Shown here: positions 43,173 to 52,650 of the stretch, in pieces | How the letters are laid out: each line of letters opens with the position of its first letter | How positions within the stretch are numbered: position 1 is the stretch's first letter | NCBI GenBank assembly: GCA_016742275.1 | Contig: JACVCD010000021.1 | Location: forward strand, 31,712-95,711 | Origin: Gemmatimonadaceae bacterium | Lineage (GTDB): Bacteria; Gemmatimonadota; Gemmatimonadetes; Gemmatimonadales; Gemmatimonadaceae | Length of the DNA: 64,000 bases | Direction of reading: 5' to 3' | Notes under the pieces: generated by a model | The model's database searches: none | Told to the model about the DNA's origin: nothing | The model's input: the letters and a program-made list of their open reading frames with translations, nothing else | Translations under genes and position numbers: made by a program

Positions 43173-44381
43173 ATGACCGACCTTTCCCGCCAGCCCGTTA
43201 TCGTCGGTGCCGCGCGCACCCCGATCGGGCGGTTCCTGGGAGGCCTCGCCTCCCTGTCGGCGTCCGATCTCGGCGCCATTGCCATCAAGGCCGCACTTGC
43301 TCGCAGCGGTGTGTCGCCCGATGCGGTGCAGGAAGTCATCATGGGCCACGTGCTGCAGGGTGGTACGGGGCAGGCTCCGGCCCGTCAGGCCATGCTCAAG
43401 GCCGGCGTGCCCAACACGGTGTCTGCGGTGACGGTGAACAAGGTGTGCGGCTCCGGTCTCAAGGCCGTGATGCTTGCCGCGCAGGCCATCAAGGCTGGCG
43501 ACGCACAGGTTATCATCGCCGGTGGCCAGGAAAGCATGAGCAACGCGCCCCACTATGTGTTCGGCATGCGTGGTGGTGTGAAGCTGGGCGATCAGACCAT
43601 GGTCGATGGCATGATCAAGGACGGTCTCTGGTGCAGCACGTGTGATGTGCACATGGGATCGCACGCTGAATACACGGCGGAGAAGGCCGGTGTGTCGCGT
43701 GATGCGCAGGACGCGTTCGCTGCGGATTCGCACGCCAAGGCGGTTGCGGCGCAGCAGGCCGGCAAGTTCGCGACGGAAATCGTGCCTGTCGAAATCCCGG
43801 GCAAGAAGGGACCGACCATCATCAGCGCTGACGAAGGGCCGCGCGCGGACACCACCGCTGATTCACTCGGCAAGCTGCGTCCGGCGTTCCCGACCAAGGG
43901 CGGCGATGCTTCGTCGCTTTCGGTGACGGCCGGCAATGCCTCGTCACTCAACGATGGTGCGGCGGCAGTTGTGGTGACCAGCGAAGCGTATGCCCGCGAG
44001 CATGGTCTCACGATTCTCGCACGTATCACGGCCTACGCCACCGGTGCTGGCCATCCGCGCGATCTGTTCTTCGCGCCGATCACGGCCGTGAAGAATCTGA
44101 TGGCCAAGGCTGGCACGTCGATCGGCGATTACGATCTGATCGAAGCCAACGAAGCGTTTGCGAGCCAGTCACTGGCCGATGGCAGTGGCCTCGGCTGGGA
44201 CGCGAGCCGTGTGAACGTGAACGGCGGTGCCATCGCGCTCGGCCATCCGATTGGCGCGAGCGGCACGCGTGTGCTCGTGACGCTGCTTCATGCGCTCATC
44301 GATCGTAACGCCCGCACGGGTCTCGCCACGCTCTGCCTCGGTGGTGGTGACGCTGTCGCGCTTTCGGTTGAACGCGTCTGA
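43173..44381 (+). CDS. Acetyl-CoA C-acetyltransferase (thiolase)
   Basis: The protein has 402 residues from ATG 43173. The N-terminal catalytic Cys is in [14 protein letters not shown] near residue 93, [11 protein letters not shown] follows, then [17 protein letters not shown] (catalytic His near 357) and the second Cys in [17 protein letters not shown] near 390. The sequence matches biosynthetic/degradative acetoacetyl-CoA thiolases, condensing two acetyl-CoA or the reverse. With the hydroxybutyryl-CoA dehydrogenase and acyl-CoA dehydrogenase downstream it points to short-chain acyl-CoA oxidation. No crotonase is nearby. Confidence 0.94.
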   Translation: MTDLSRQPVIVGAARTPIGRFLGGLASLSASDLGAIAIKAALARSGVSPDAVQEVIMGHVLQGGTGQAPARQAMLKAGVPNTVSAVTVNKVCGSGLKAVMLAAQAIKAGDAQVIIAGGQESMSNAPHYVFGMRGGVKLGDQTMVDGMIKDGLWCSTCDVHMGSHAEYTAEKAGVSRDAQDAFAADSHAKAVAAQQAGKFATEIVPVEIPGKKGPTIISADEGPRADTTADSLGKLRPAFPTKGGDASSLSVTAGNASSLNDGAAAVVVTSEAYAREHGLTILARITAYATGAGHPRDLFFAPITAVKNLMAKAGTSIGDYDLIEANEAFASQSLADGSGLGWDASRVNVNGGAIALGHPIGASGTRVLVTLLHALIDRNARTGLATLCLGGGDAVALSVERV

Positions 44382-44385
44382 TTCG

Positions 44386-45261
44386 ATGACACCAACGGCT
44401 CTCGCACGCGCTGGCCGACTGGCCTGGCGCGTGGGAGGGTTGGTGGTGGTGTGGGTGTTGGCGCAGGGGATCTTTGAGTCGTTCGTGGGGCCGTTGTGGG
44501 GAGGCGTGTCGCGCTGGATTGGCGAACCCATCCCGCTGTATCCGGTCAGCATGCTGGTCGGTTCGGCGATGGCCACATGGGTGGTGTTTCGGCACTTCGA
44601 GCCGATGTCATGGGCGGACCTTGGGTTTGGTCCGCATGCCTTCGGATGGCGGGCGCTTTTGGTGGGTGTGGTCATCGGTACAGTGATGATTCTGCTCACC
44701 GCGTTGCTGTTGTGGATCGGGGGCTGGCTGCGCTTTGAAGCGACGCCGCCCCTGCCGTACATGGTGGATACGTGGAACGGAACGGCTTGGCGATTACTCG
44801 TGATCCTCGGGCCGGCTGCTCTATGGGAAGAGCTGACATTTCGCGGCGCGTTGTACGCGGCGTTCGATGAAGCCATGTCCCGTCAGGCAGCACGTTTCGC
44901 TTCCAGTCTGTTGTTCGGTTTGGTGCATCTCACCAATCCAGGTGCCGGCGTGCGCACGACATTGCTCGTGATACTGGCCGGGTACGGGTTGGCGCTGCTG
45001 CGCGAACGTTCAGGTGTGCCCGCCGCATGGGGAGCGCATCTGGCATGGAATTGGGTCATGGCGGCAGTGCTGCATCTGCCGGTCAGTGGCCTGCCGTTTG
45101 CAACGCCCGGGTACCGCGCCACTGTGCACGGTCCCGATTGGTTGACCGGTGGCAGCTGGGGACCGGAAGGTGGTTTCGCAGCAGCTGTCGTCCTAGGTGG
45201 AGCCGCGTGGTGGGCGTCTCGCTCATCGGCAACTCACGACACTCGAACTTCAGAGACGTAA
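44386..45261 (+). CDS. CPBP-family intramembrane metalloprotease
   Basis: The protein has 291 residues from ATG 44386, four bases after the thiolase stop. About seven hydrophobic segments are visible, from VGGLVVVWVLAQGIF to GGFAAAVVLGGAAWWA. The CPBP (Abi/CaaX-protease-like) motifs are present: EELTFRG near residue 147 (EExxxR), FGLVHLTNP near 180 and AWGAHLAWNWV near 218 (paired His). The family cleaves within or near membranes (Rce1-like), but bacterial substrates are mostly unknown. It is an odd member of an acyl-CoA operon. The stop is 15 bases before the next gene. Confidence 0.88.
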   Translation: MTPTALARAGRLAWRVGGLVVVWVLAQGIFESFVGPLWGGVSRWIGEPIPLYPVSMLVGSAMATWVVFRHFEPMSWADLGFGPHAFGWRALLVGVVIGTVMILLTALLLWIGGWLRFEATPPLPYMVDTWNGTAWRLLVILGPAALWEELTFRGALYAAFDEAMSRQAARFASSLLFGLVHLTNPGAGVRTTLLVILAGYGLALLRERSGVPAAWGAHLAWNWVMAAVLHLPVSGLPFATPGYRATVHGPDWLTGGSWGPEGGFAAAVVLGGAAWWASRSSATHDTRTSET

Positions 45262-45276
45262 GGAGCACGGACAGAC

Positions 45277-46143
45277 ATGTCGGACACGAGCAACAGCACG
45301 GTGCAGCGCGCCGCAGTGATTGGCGCAGGGCAGATGGGCAATGGTATCGCACACGTGTTTGCCACGAGTGGCCATCAGGTCACCATGATCGACGTGAGCG
45401 CCGATGCGTTGGCGCGTGGACGTAACACCATCGCGAAGAATCTGGATCGTCAGGTCAAGAAGGGCGCGCTCGAAGCGGCATCTGCTGAAGCGGCCCTGTC
45501 GCGCATTCAGACCGCGACGTCGCTGGATGCGGTTGCCAACGCCGAGATCGTGGTGGAAGCCGCGACGGAGCGTGTGGACCTCAAGTTCCGCATCTTCGAG
45601 GATCTGGATCGCCTGGCTCCGGCCGGCGCGATTCTCGCCACCAATACGAGCTCCATTTCCATCACCGAGATCGCGGCCCGCACGAAGCGGCCCGAGCTGG
45701 TGATCGGTATGCACTTCATGAATCCGGTGCCGGTCATGCAGCTGGTGGAAGTCATTCGTGGTCTGGCCACGAGCGATGCCACGACGCAGCAGGTCATGGC
45801 GCTGTCGCGTGCGATGGGCAAGACGCCGGTCGAAGTGAACGACTTCCCGGGTTTCGTTGCCAATCGCATTCTCATGCCCATGATCAACGAGGCCATCTAC
45901 TGCGTGATGGAGGGCGTGGGAACGCCGGAAGCCATCGACACGGTGATGAAGCTCGGCATGAATCACCCGATGGGCCCGCTCACGCTGGCGGACTTCATCG
46001 GACTCGACACCTGCCTCGCCATTCTCGAAGTTTTGCACGAAGGATTGGGTGACCCGAAGTATCGTCCCTGCCCATTGCTGCGGAAGTACGTGGCCGCTGG
46101 CTGGTACGGGAAGAAGTCCGGTCGCGGCTTCTACCAGTACTGA
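45277..46143 (+). CDS. 3-hydroxybutyryl-CoA dehydrogenase
   Basis: The protein has 288 residues. The Rossmann NAD site [15 protein letters not shown] begins near residue 9 and is followed by the acidic MIDVS. The catalytic His/Glu region reads [19 protein letters not shown] near 140, and [18 protein letters not shown] near 185 starts the C-terminal dimerisation domain, which ends [11 protein letters not shown]. It oxidises (S)-3-hydroxybutyryl-CoA to acetoacetyl-CoA or runs in reverse. It lies between CPBP and acyl-CoA dehydrogenase genes, all on one strand with short gaps. Confidence 0.95.
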   Translation: MSDTSNSTVQRAAVIGAGQMGNGIAHVFATSGHQVTMIDVSADALARGRNTIAKNLDRQVKKGALEAASAEAALSRIQTATSLDAVANAEIVVEAATERVDLKFRIFEDLDRLAPAGAILATNTSSISITEIAARTKRPELVIGMHFMNPVPVMQLVEVIRGLATSDATTQQVMALSRAMGKTPVEVNDFPGFVANRILMPMINEAIYCVMEGVGTPEAIDTVMKLGMNHPMGPLTLADFIGLDTCLAILEVLHEGLGDPKYRPCPLLRKYVAAGWYGKKSGRGFYQY

Positions 46144-46154
46144 GGACCATCATC

Positions 46155-47339
46155 ATGGGATTGCTGCACCTCACGGATACGCAGAAGGAAATCCAGCGAC
46201 TCGCGCGCGATTATGCGCAGCGCGAACTGGTCCCGTTGGCGGGCGAGCGCGATCGTGAATCGCGCTTTGATCGTGTCATGGTCGACCAGATGGCCGAGCT
46301 CGGATTCCTCGGTATGCTCATCCCCGAGCAGTACGATGGCCTGGGGCTCGATGCCTCGAGCTATTTGCTCGCCCTCGAAGAAATTGCCGTGGGTGATGCC
46401 ACGGCGGCTGTCACGCTGAGTGTGCACAATTCGCTGCCCACGCAGATGATCCTCAACTTTGGCAACGACGAACAGCGCAACACGTACCTGCCGCGCATGG
46501 CGCGCGGGGAGCTCTTGGGTGCATTCGCGTTGTCAGAGCCGGAAGCAGGTTCGGATGCGGGTAGTCTTCGCACACAGGCCGTGCGTGATGGCGATCATTG
46601 GGTGCTGAATGGCACCAAGGCATGGGTGTCGCACGGCAATGAAGCCGGAGTGATTCTCTGCATGGCGCGCACCGATACTTCGGATGCGCGCCGCGGCAGC
46701 AAGGGCATCAGTACGTTCATCCTCACGCCTGATTTGCCCGGCTTCCATCTGACCAAGAAGGAAAACAAGATGGGGCTTCGGTCTTCGCCCACGTTGCAGA
46801 TCGTGCTCGACAATTGTCGTGTGCCGGCCGATCGCCTCGTTGGTGAAGAGGGCAAGGGGCTCACCTACGCGCTCGGATCGCTTGATCACGGGCGTCTCGG
46901 CATTGCGTCGCAGGCCATCGGCATTGCCCGCGCCGCACTCGAAGCCAGCGCGCGCTACATGACCGAACGCAAGCAGTTCGGCAAGCCGATCGCCGATTTT
47001 CAGGCAATCCAATTCAAGTTGGCCGATATGGCCACACGCATCACGGCCGCACGCACGCTGCTTCATAGCGCGGCGGCCGCGAAGGAGCGGGGAGAACGTG
47101 TCACCCGCTTCAGCAGCATGGCGAAGCTCTTCGCAACAGAGAGCGCCATGTGGGTCACCACTCAGGCCGTGCAGATTTTTGGCGGCTATGGGTATGTGAC
47201 TGATTATCCCGTTGAGCGCCACATGCGCGACGCCAAAGTGACGGAGATCTACGAGGGAACCTCGGAAATCCAACGTATCGTCATCGCGCGTGAAACCTTG
47301 GCCGCGGCAGCCGCCGCCGACGGATCACTCCCAGACTGA
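46155..47339 (+). CDS. Short-chain acyl-CoA dehydrogenase
   Basis: The protein has 394 residues, standard for the family. Signatures are FALSEPEAGSDAGSLRT near 125 (FAD-binding region), LNGTKAWVSHG near 153, YMTERKQFGKPIADFQAIQF near 270, and the C-terminal catalytic Glu in EIYEGTSEIQRIVIARE near 370. Introduces a trans-2,3 double bond into butyryl-, isovaleryl- or 2-methylacyl-CoA. Substrate range cannot be settled from sequence; the adjacent leucine-dehydrogenase-type gene hints at branched-chain substrates. Electron transfer flavoprotein genes are not in the window. Confidence 0.95.
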   Translation: MGLLHLTDTQKEIQRLARDYAQRELVPLAGERDRESRFDRVMVDQMAELGFLGMLIPEQYDGLGLDASSYLLALEEIAVGDATAAVTLSVHNSLPTQMILNFGNDEQRNTYLPRMARGELLGAFALSEPEAGSDAGSLRTQAVRDGDHWVLNGTKAWVSHGNEAGVILCMARTDTSDARRGSKGISTFILTPDLPGFHLTKKENKMGLRSSPTLQIVLDNCRVPADRLVGEEGKGLTYALGSLDHGRLGIASQAIGIARAALEASARYMTERKQFGKPIADFQAIQFKLADMATRITAARTLLHSAAAAKERGERVTRFSSMAKLFATESAMWVTTQAVQIFGGYGYVTDYPVERHMRDAKVTEIYEGTSEIQRIVIARETLAAAAAADGSLPD

Positions 47340-47354
47340 TCACGGTCGTTCAAT

Positions 47355-48431
47355 ATGCGTTATTTCGAAACCATCGCCGAAATGGGTCATGAGCAGTTGG
47401 TGTTCTGCCATGACAAAGCCTCCGGTTACCGCGGTATCATTGCGATTCATGATACCACGCTGGGGCCGGCGCTTGGTGGCGCACGATTCTGGAACTACGC
47501 CTCGGACGAAGAAGCAGTAGTGGATGCACTGCGACTTTCACGTGGCATGACGTACAAGAATGCCGTCGCTGGTCTCAATCTCGGCGGCGGCAAGTCGGTT
47601 ATCATCGGTGACAACAAGACCACCCAGCGCGAGATGCTGTTCCGCGCGCATGGGCGCTTTGTGGATTCGCTCGGCGGACGTTACGTCACGGCCGAGGATG
47701 TGGGTACGTCGGTGGAAGACATGGACTTCGTGCACATGGAGACGAAGCATGTCACGGGTATCGGCTCCAAGTCGGGCGATCCGTCGAGTGTGACCGCGCA
47801 TGGTGTGTTCCGCGCCATCGAAGCCTCGGCGTTTCAGAAGTGGGGCAGCGATGACCTCAAGGGACGTACGGTTGCAGTGCAGGGTCTTGGACACGTGGGC
47901 TACTACCTGTCCAAGTCGTTGCACGCGGCAGGTGCCAAGCTGGTGGTCACCGACATCGATGCCACGCGTGTGAAGCGCGCGGTGGACGAGTTTGGGGCGA
48001 AGGCCGTCGGTCTCAGCGAGATCTATAGTGTTGCGGCGGACATTTTCGCGCCGTGTGCACTGGGCGGCATCATCAACGACGACACCTTGCCGCAGCTCAA
48101 GGTGGAAATCGTAGCCGGAGCGGCTAACAACCAGCTCCTTGAAGACCGTCATGGTGTGGCACTCGAAGAGCGCGGTATTCTTTACGCGCCCGATTACGTC
48201 GCCAATGCGGGTGGTGTGATCAACGTGTACAGCGAGTTGACGGGCTGGAGCCGCGATCGTTCGCTGCGCAAGGCTGATGAGATCTACGAAACCGTGCTCA
48301 GCGTGTTCTCCATTGCGAAGGAGCGCGGGATTCCCACGTATGAAGCCGCTGATCGTGTGGCGGAGCAGCGCATTCAGGCCGTTCGCGGTATGATGCGCAC
48401 GTGGCCGCAGTATCCGAACAAAGAAGGCTGA
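47355..48431 (+). CDS. Leucine/valine/phenylalanine-type amino-acid dehydrogenase
   Basis: The protein has 358 residues. The catalytic Lys lies in AVAGLNLGGGKSVIIGD near residue 78, preceded by LSRGMTYKN. The NAD domain has VAVQGLGHVGYYLSKSLH near 175 with the acidic VVTDID. Also typical are CALGGIINDDTLPQL and GAANNQLL. Length and motifs fit leucine dehydrogenase rather than the longer glutamate dehydrogenases. It deaminates branched-chain amino acids to 2-oxo acids, which could feed the acyl-CoA enzymes encoded just upstream. The downstream rpiB starts 47 bases after the stop. Confidence 0.92.
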   Translation: MRYFETIAEMGHEQLVFCHDKASGYRGIIAIHDTTLGPALGGARFWNYASDEEAVVDALRLSRGMTYKNAVAGLNLGGGKSVIIGDNKTTQREMLFRAHGRFVDSLGGRYVTAEDVGTSVEDMDFVHMETKHVTGIGSKSGDPSSVTAHGVFRAIEASAFQKWGSDDLKGRTVAVQGLGHVGYYLSKSLHAAGAKLVVTDIDATRVKRAVDEFGAKAVGLSEIYSVAADIFAPCALGGIINDDTLPQLKVEIVAGAANNQLLEDRHGVALEERGILYAPDYVANAGGVINVYSELTGWSRDRSLRKADEIYETVLSVFSIAKERGIPTYEAADRVAEQRIQAVRGMMRTWPQYPNKEG

Positions 48432-48478
48432 ACCGCAGTAGGCTGAAACGTATACAACCTGAGCCCAGCGAGACGATC

Positions 48479-48973
48479 ATGGTGGAACGAGCACGTCCCG
48501 GCGAACGCATCCCGATCGCGTCGGACCACGCCGGCTTCGAGCTGAAGGAACGCTTGCGCACGGTGTTGGCCGATCTGGGCTATCAGGTGGATGACATCGG
48601 TACGCACAGCACTGCCAGCACGGACTATCCCGACTACGCACATCCGCTGTCACAGCAGGTGTCGGATGGGGATGCGTCGCGTGGTGTGCTGCTGTGCGGT
48701 ACCGGTCTTGGTATGTCGTACGTGGCCAATCGCTATCCCAACGTGCGGGCGGCCGTGGTGTGGAACCCCGAGATCGCGGCTTTGGCGCGCAAGCACAACG
48801 ACTCGAATGTGCTGGTGTTGCCGGCACGCTTCGTGTCTGACGAAGACGCCATTGCCATTCTCCGCACGTGGCTGGAAACGCCCTTCGAGGGCGGGCGGCA
48901 TGAGACTCGTGTCGCCAAGATCGAGCAGACCAACGAACAGAACGGGGCTGAACGCCCGGAGAGTAACGCATGA
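48479..48973 (+). CDS. rpiB: Ribose 5-phosphate isomerase B
   Basis: The protein has 164 residues from ATG 48479. RpiB/LacAB signatures are [16 protein letters not shown] near residue 12, [20 protein letters not shown] near 38, and the catalytic Cys in [19 protein letters not shown] near 70. [14 protein letters not shown] follows. It interconverts ribose and ribulose 5-phosphate in the pentose phosphate pathway. It carries a C-terminal extension of about 15 residues ([14 protein letters not shown]). The stop overlaps the glyA ATG by four bases (ATGA). Confidence 0.93.
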   Translation: MVERARPGERIPIASDHAGFELKERLRTVLADLGYQVDDIGTHSTASTDYPDYAHPLSQQVSDGDASRGVLLCGTGLGMSYVANRYPNVRAAVVWNPEIAALARKHNDSNVLVLPARFVSDEDAIAILRTWLETPFEGGRHETRVAKIEQTNEQNGAERPESNA

Positions 48974-50268
48974 GTGCTGGCGCGAGCGCCACGTGGTCGG
49001 AGTGGGATCGGTTGCCGCCTGGGGAAACCCTGTCGGCGGTCGATCCGGAAATCGCGCACCTCATCGCCGAGGAAACACAGCGCCAGAGTGACGGGCTCGA
49101 ACTCATCGCCAGCGAGAATTTCGTTTCGCCAGCGGTCATGGAAGCCATGGGCTCTCCGCTCACCAACAAGTACGCGGAAGGTTTGCCCGGCAAGCGTTAC
49201 TACGGCGGCTGTGAAGTGGTGGACAAAGTCGAGCAGTTGGCCATCGACCGCCTCAAGCAGTTGTTCGGAGCGGAACACGCCAACGTGCAGGCGCACAGCG
49301 GTGCGTCGGCCAATGCGGCGGTGTTTCTCGCATTCATGAAGCCTGGTGAGACCTTCCTCGGCATGGACCTGTCGCAGGGTGGTCACCTCACGCACGGCTC
49401 GCCGGTGAATTTCTCGGGCCTGTTGTACAACGCGGTCTCGTACGGTGTGACGAGCGAAGGTCTCATCGACTACGATCACATGCGGACGCAGGCGCGGGCC
49501 CACAAGCCACGCATGATCGTGGCTGGCTACAGCGCGTATTCGCGTGTGGTGGATTGGCAGGCGTTCGCCGATATCGCCAAGGAAGTCGGCGCGATCTTCT
49601 GGGTGGACATGGCGCACTTCGCAGGGCTCGCGGCCACGGGTCTCTATCCGTCGCCAGTGCCATATGCTGATGTGGTGAGCAGCACCACGCACAAGACACT
49701 GCGTGGTCCGCGTGGCGGCATCATTCTCTGCAAGGCGGAGCACGCCAAGGCCATCGACAAGGCCATGTTCCCCGGCATGCAAGGTGGTCCGCTCGAGCAT
49801 GTCATTGCGGCCAAGGCGGTGGCATTTCACGAGGCGCTGCAGCCGTCGTTCACCACATACTGCCGTCAGGTCATCACCAACGCGCAGGTGTTGGCAGCTG
49901 CACTGGTGGCGCGCGGATACCACATCGTGTCGGGGGGTACCGACAATCACCTGATGTTGGTGGATCTGCGCAACAAGGGGCTCACGGGCAAGGTGGCCGA
50001 AAAGGTGCTCGATGAGGCGGGAATCACGGTGAACAAGAACACCGTCCCGAACGAAACCCAGTCGCCATTTGTGACGAGCGGCATTCGCATTGGCACGCCG
50101 GCCGTGACGACGCGTGGCATGGATGCTGACGCCATGGAGCAGATTGCGGCGCTGATCGACCGTGTGCTGTCATCGCCGGAGGACACCGCAGCCATTGCGT
50201 CGGTGCGAGCTGACGTCAAGGCGCTGGCCGACCGGTATCCGCTGTATCACGCAAGTGCTCGCGTTTGA
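48970..50268 (+). CDS. glyA: Serine hydroxymethyltransferase
   Basis: The protein has 432 residues. It converts serine plus tetrahydrofolate to glycine plus methylene-tetrahydrofolate. Motifs are [22 protein letters not shown], cited as ASENFVSP near residue 45, [18 protein letters not shown] near 65, and the PLP Lys in [17 protein letters not shown] near 240. [18 protein letters not shown] precedes the PLP site. The C-terminal domain is complete. It links one-carbon metabolism with the purine genes elsewhere in the window. Translation is coupled to rpiB, and a strong hairpin follows the stop. Confidence 0.97.
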   Translation: MSAGASATWSEWDRLPPGETLSAVDPEIAHLIAEETQRQSDGLELIASENFVSPAVMEAMGSPLTNKYAEGLPGKRYYGGCEVVDKVEQLAIDRLKQLFGAEHANVQAHSGASANAAVFLAFMKPGETFLGMDLSQGGHLTHGSPVNFSGLLYNAVSYGVTSEGLIDYDHMRTQARAHKPRMIVAGYSAYSRVVDWQAFADIAKEVGAIFWVDMAHFAGLAATGLYPSPVPYADVVSSTTHKTLRGPRGGIILCKAEHAKAIDKAMFPGMQGGPLEHVIAAKAVAFHEALQPSFTTYCRQVITNAQVLAAALVARGYHIVSGGTDNHLMLVDLRNKGLTGKVAEKVLDEAGITVNKNTVPNETQSPFVTSGIRIGTPAVTTRGMDADAMEQIAALIDRVLSSPEDTAAIASVRADVKALADRYPLYHASARV

Positions 50269-50319
50269 TCACTTGTTGAGCGTGTAACTGCGCTCATCGT
50301 GGATAACATGTGAGCTGAA

Positions 50320-50352
50320 CCCCGGCGCGGGATTGTGAACCCCGCGCCGGGG
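50320..50352 (+). terminator. glyA terminator hairpin
   Basis: CCCCGGCGCGGG (50320-50331) pairs perfectly with CCCGCGCCGGGG (50341-50352), a 12-bp stem with a nine-base loop, 51 bases after the glyA stop. A mixed, T-containing stretch (CTTCAAGTTTGTTG) follows. Confidence 0.8.
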
Positions 50353-50449
50353 CTTCAAGTTTGTTGACTTGATGGGGGCCGCAGGGCGATGCCGCTTTGC
50401 CCGGTCTGACAGTGTGCTTCAGAAGGTGATCTCTCGAAGGAGCAGGGCG

Positions 50450-50833
50450 GTGACCGAGCTGGCGTTTCGTGAAGGCATCATGGATCAGATCCGTCTGCGT
50501 GAGCAGCGGTTCGACGAACGCGCATATCTGTTCGTGTTGGCCTCACTTGAACACTGCCAGGGGCGGCTTACGGAGCGTCGGCATATCACCGGCCCCGAGC
50601 TTGCCAATGCGTGCCGTGAATTGGCGTTGCAGCGCTTTGGTGTGATGGCGCGCCTGGTGCTGGAGCACTGGGGTGTGCGCAGTACCAGCGACATTGGCGA
50701 CATCGTCTTCACGCTGGTGGACATGGGACTGCTGATCAGTCAGCCCCAGGATTCGCGAGACGATTTCTTCGGCGTGTTCGAATTCCCTGACGCGTTCGAA
50801 CGATCGTATCCGTGGAGCACGGCGCACGTTTGA
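50450..50833 (+). CDS. Minf_1886 family protein
   Basis: The protein has 127 residues from GTG 50450, with AGGAGCAGGG just upstream. It is small and mostly helical: FDERAYLFVLASLEHCQ, HITGPELANACRELALQRFGVMA, then VLEHWGVRSTSDIGDIVFTLVDMGLL and DDFFGVFEF. This pattern fits the uncharacterised Minf_1886 family found in Verrucomicrobia, Planctomycetes and Gemmatimonadota. Function unknown. It lies 20 bases before the NAD(P)HX repair gene and may share its transcript. Confidence 0.8.
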   Translation: MTELAFREGIMDQIRLREQRFDERAYLFVLASLEHCQGRLTERRHITGPELANACRELALQRFGVMARLVLEHWGVRSTSDIGDIVFTLVDMGLLISQPQDSRDDFFGVFEFPDAFERSYPWSTAHV

Positions 50834-50852
50834 TGCGGCGTCCGGGCGTGCC

Positions 50853-52580
50853 ATGACCGCTCTGGACAGCACAGGTCAAATGCGAAGTAGGGGTGTACGC
50901 GTGGCAACGGCAGCCGAAGCAGCCGCCATTGATCAGGCGACAATCGCGTCGGGTGTTGATTCCTTCGCACTGATGTGTCGCGCCGGTACTGAAGTCGCTG
51001 CACACATTCTCGGGCATCACGCGGATCGTTTCTCGCAGGGCGTGTGTCTTTGCGCCGGTGTAGGCAACAATGGTGGCGACGCCTACATCGTAGCAGCCCA
51101 GCTCTACCGCGCCGGTGTGCGAGTACGACTCCGCGTCGTTGCTCCACCGCGCACGTCCGACGCCCAGCGCGCCGCCGCGTTGTGGGAGAACACGTGTTCG
51201 ACGTGGGCGACCTGTGTGGATACGATCGACACGCCGATCAACGAGCGTCTGATCGTGGACGGAGTGCTGGGGACGGGACATCGCGGCGAACTGCGCACCG
51301 AATCCGCCGTGTTGTGCGGAGTGATCACCCAGGCACACGCCAACGGTGCATACGTCGTGGCGCTCGATATCCCGAGCGGCGTGGACGCCACCTCTGGTGA
51401 TGTGAGCGACGGCGCGGTGATTGCCGACGAGACACTCACATTCGGCACCATCAAACGTGGGTTACTGCTGCAGCGCGCACACGCCGGGCGCATGGTGTTG
51501 ATCGATATCGGTGTCGGTGAACAGATGTCGCAGGTGCATGTCGAGCAGACGATGCCGGCGTGGTGGCATCCACCGTCGGGGCTCCGCTCCTCAGTGCCAC
51601 ACATTGCCTGGAATGCGCACAAGGGACGTCGTGGGCGTGTTGCGGTCGCCGGTGGTGATACGGGTATGGCGGGCGCCGTTGTCCTCGCATGCCGCGCGGC
51701 GCTGACGGCGGGTGGTGGTGTGGTGCATGCCATCGTCGATGAACCCAGTGTGGCAGCGGTGCAGGCGTTGGTACCGCAGGTCATTGCGCGTGGTTGGCCG
51801 CCGCTCGCGACATCACACAAGGTGGATGCGCTGCGGCTTACGCCGAGTGAGAGTGGACAGGCGCCGCGCTACGATGCCCTGGCGATTGGTCCGGGACTGG
51901 GGCGGTCACGTCTCTCGTCGCATGTGCTGCAGCGACTGGTCGATTCGTATCGACAGGGGCCACTGGTGCTCGATGCCGATGCGCTGTGGCTCGCCGCGGA
52001 AGCCGCCACGGCACTTGGCACCGATACCGCGTCGCTGCTGCGCTATTGGTTGCGTGACACACCACACGCTGTGCTCACGCCGCATCCTGGTGAATTTGCG
52101 CGCATGACCGGCGAGCCACTGCCCGCAACCTGGGATGCGCGTGTCGCGCGCGTGCACGAGCTGGCACAACGCACGAGTGCCGTGGTGTTGCTCAAGGGTA
52201 CACCGACGGTCGTGGCTGTACCGCTGGAGGCGGGTGTGCATGTTGTACCGCATGGCACGCCGGTGCTCGCCACGGGCGGAAGTGGCGATTGTCTCACTGG
52301 CATCATTGCCGCATTGCTGGCACAGGGCGCCACTGGAGCGAGCGCGGCCATCGTTGGCGCCACGGTACATGGTGTGGCGGCGGAGCTTGTTAGTGGGGAG
52401 TCGGGAGGTCCCTACGTCGCAGGACCCGCAGGACCCGCAGGTCCCGCAGGCTATCGCGGGCACTTGCTTGACGCGGTCCTGGAGGCCATGCCCGAGGCGT
52501 GGGAACGGATCGCTGACGCTTCTGGTGCGCCATATGTCGATTCCGTCGGGTGCGCTACGGCTTTGCCATTCGTGCGCTGA
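50853..52580 (+). CDS. nnr: Bifunctional NAD(P)HX epimerase / ADP- or ATP-dependent dehydratase
   Basis: The protein has 575 residues. The N-terminal YjeF epimerase domain (about 15-225) shows ATAAEAAAIDQATI, CAGVGNNGGDAYIVA near 70, VDGVLGTGHRG and ALDIPSGVDATSG. The C-terminal ribokinase-like dehydratase domain (about 245-575) shows GRVAVAGGDTGMAGAV, AIGPGLGRS, LDADALWL, LTPHPGEFARMTG and TGGSGDCLTGIIAALLAQG. Together they repair hydrated NADH and NADPH. Near residues 524-533 a short GPAGPAGPAG insert is encoded by direct repeats. Same strand as its neighbours. Confidence 0.95.
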   Translation: MTALDSTGQMRSRGVRVATAAEAAAIDQATIASGVDSFALMCRAGTEVAAHILGHHADRFSQGVCLCAGVGNNGGDAYIVAAQLYRAGVRVRLRVVAPPRTSDAQRAAALWENTCSTWATCVDTIDTPINERLIVDGVLGTGHRGELRTESAVLCGVITQAHANGAYVVALDIPSGVDATSGDVSDGAVIADETLTFGTIKRGLLLQRAHAGRMVLIDIGVGEQMSQVHVEQTMPAWWHPPSGLRSSVPHIAWNAHKGRRGRVAVAGGDTGMAGAVVLACRAALTAGGGVVHAIVDEPSVAAVQALVPQVIARGWPPLATSHKVDALRLTPSESGQAPRYDALAIGPGLGRSRLSSHVLQRLVDSYRQGPLVLDADALWLAAEAATALGTDTASLLRYWLRDTPHAVLTPHPGEFARMTGEPLPATWDARVARVHELAQRTSAVVLLKGTPTVVAVPLEAGVHVVPHGTPVLATGGSGDCLTGIIAALLAQGATGASAAIVGATVHGVAAELVSGESGGPYVAGPAGPAGPAGYRGHLLDAVLEAMPEAWERIADASGAPYVDSVGCATALPFVR

Positions 52581-52650
52581 GGGCAGGCGGGCAGCAGCAC
52601 AAAGGGCGTGGAAAGCTGAGGCTGACCCGTACGTGGGATTAGATTGGGGG

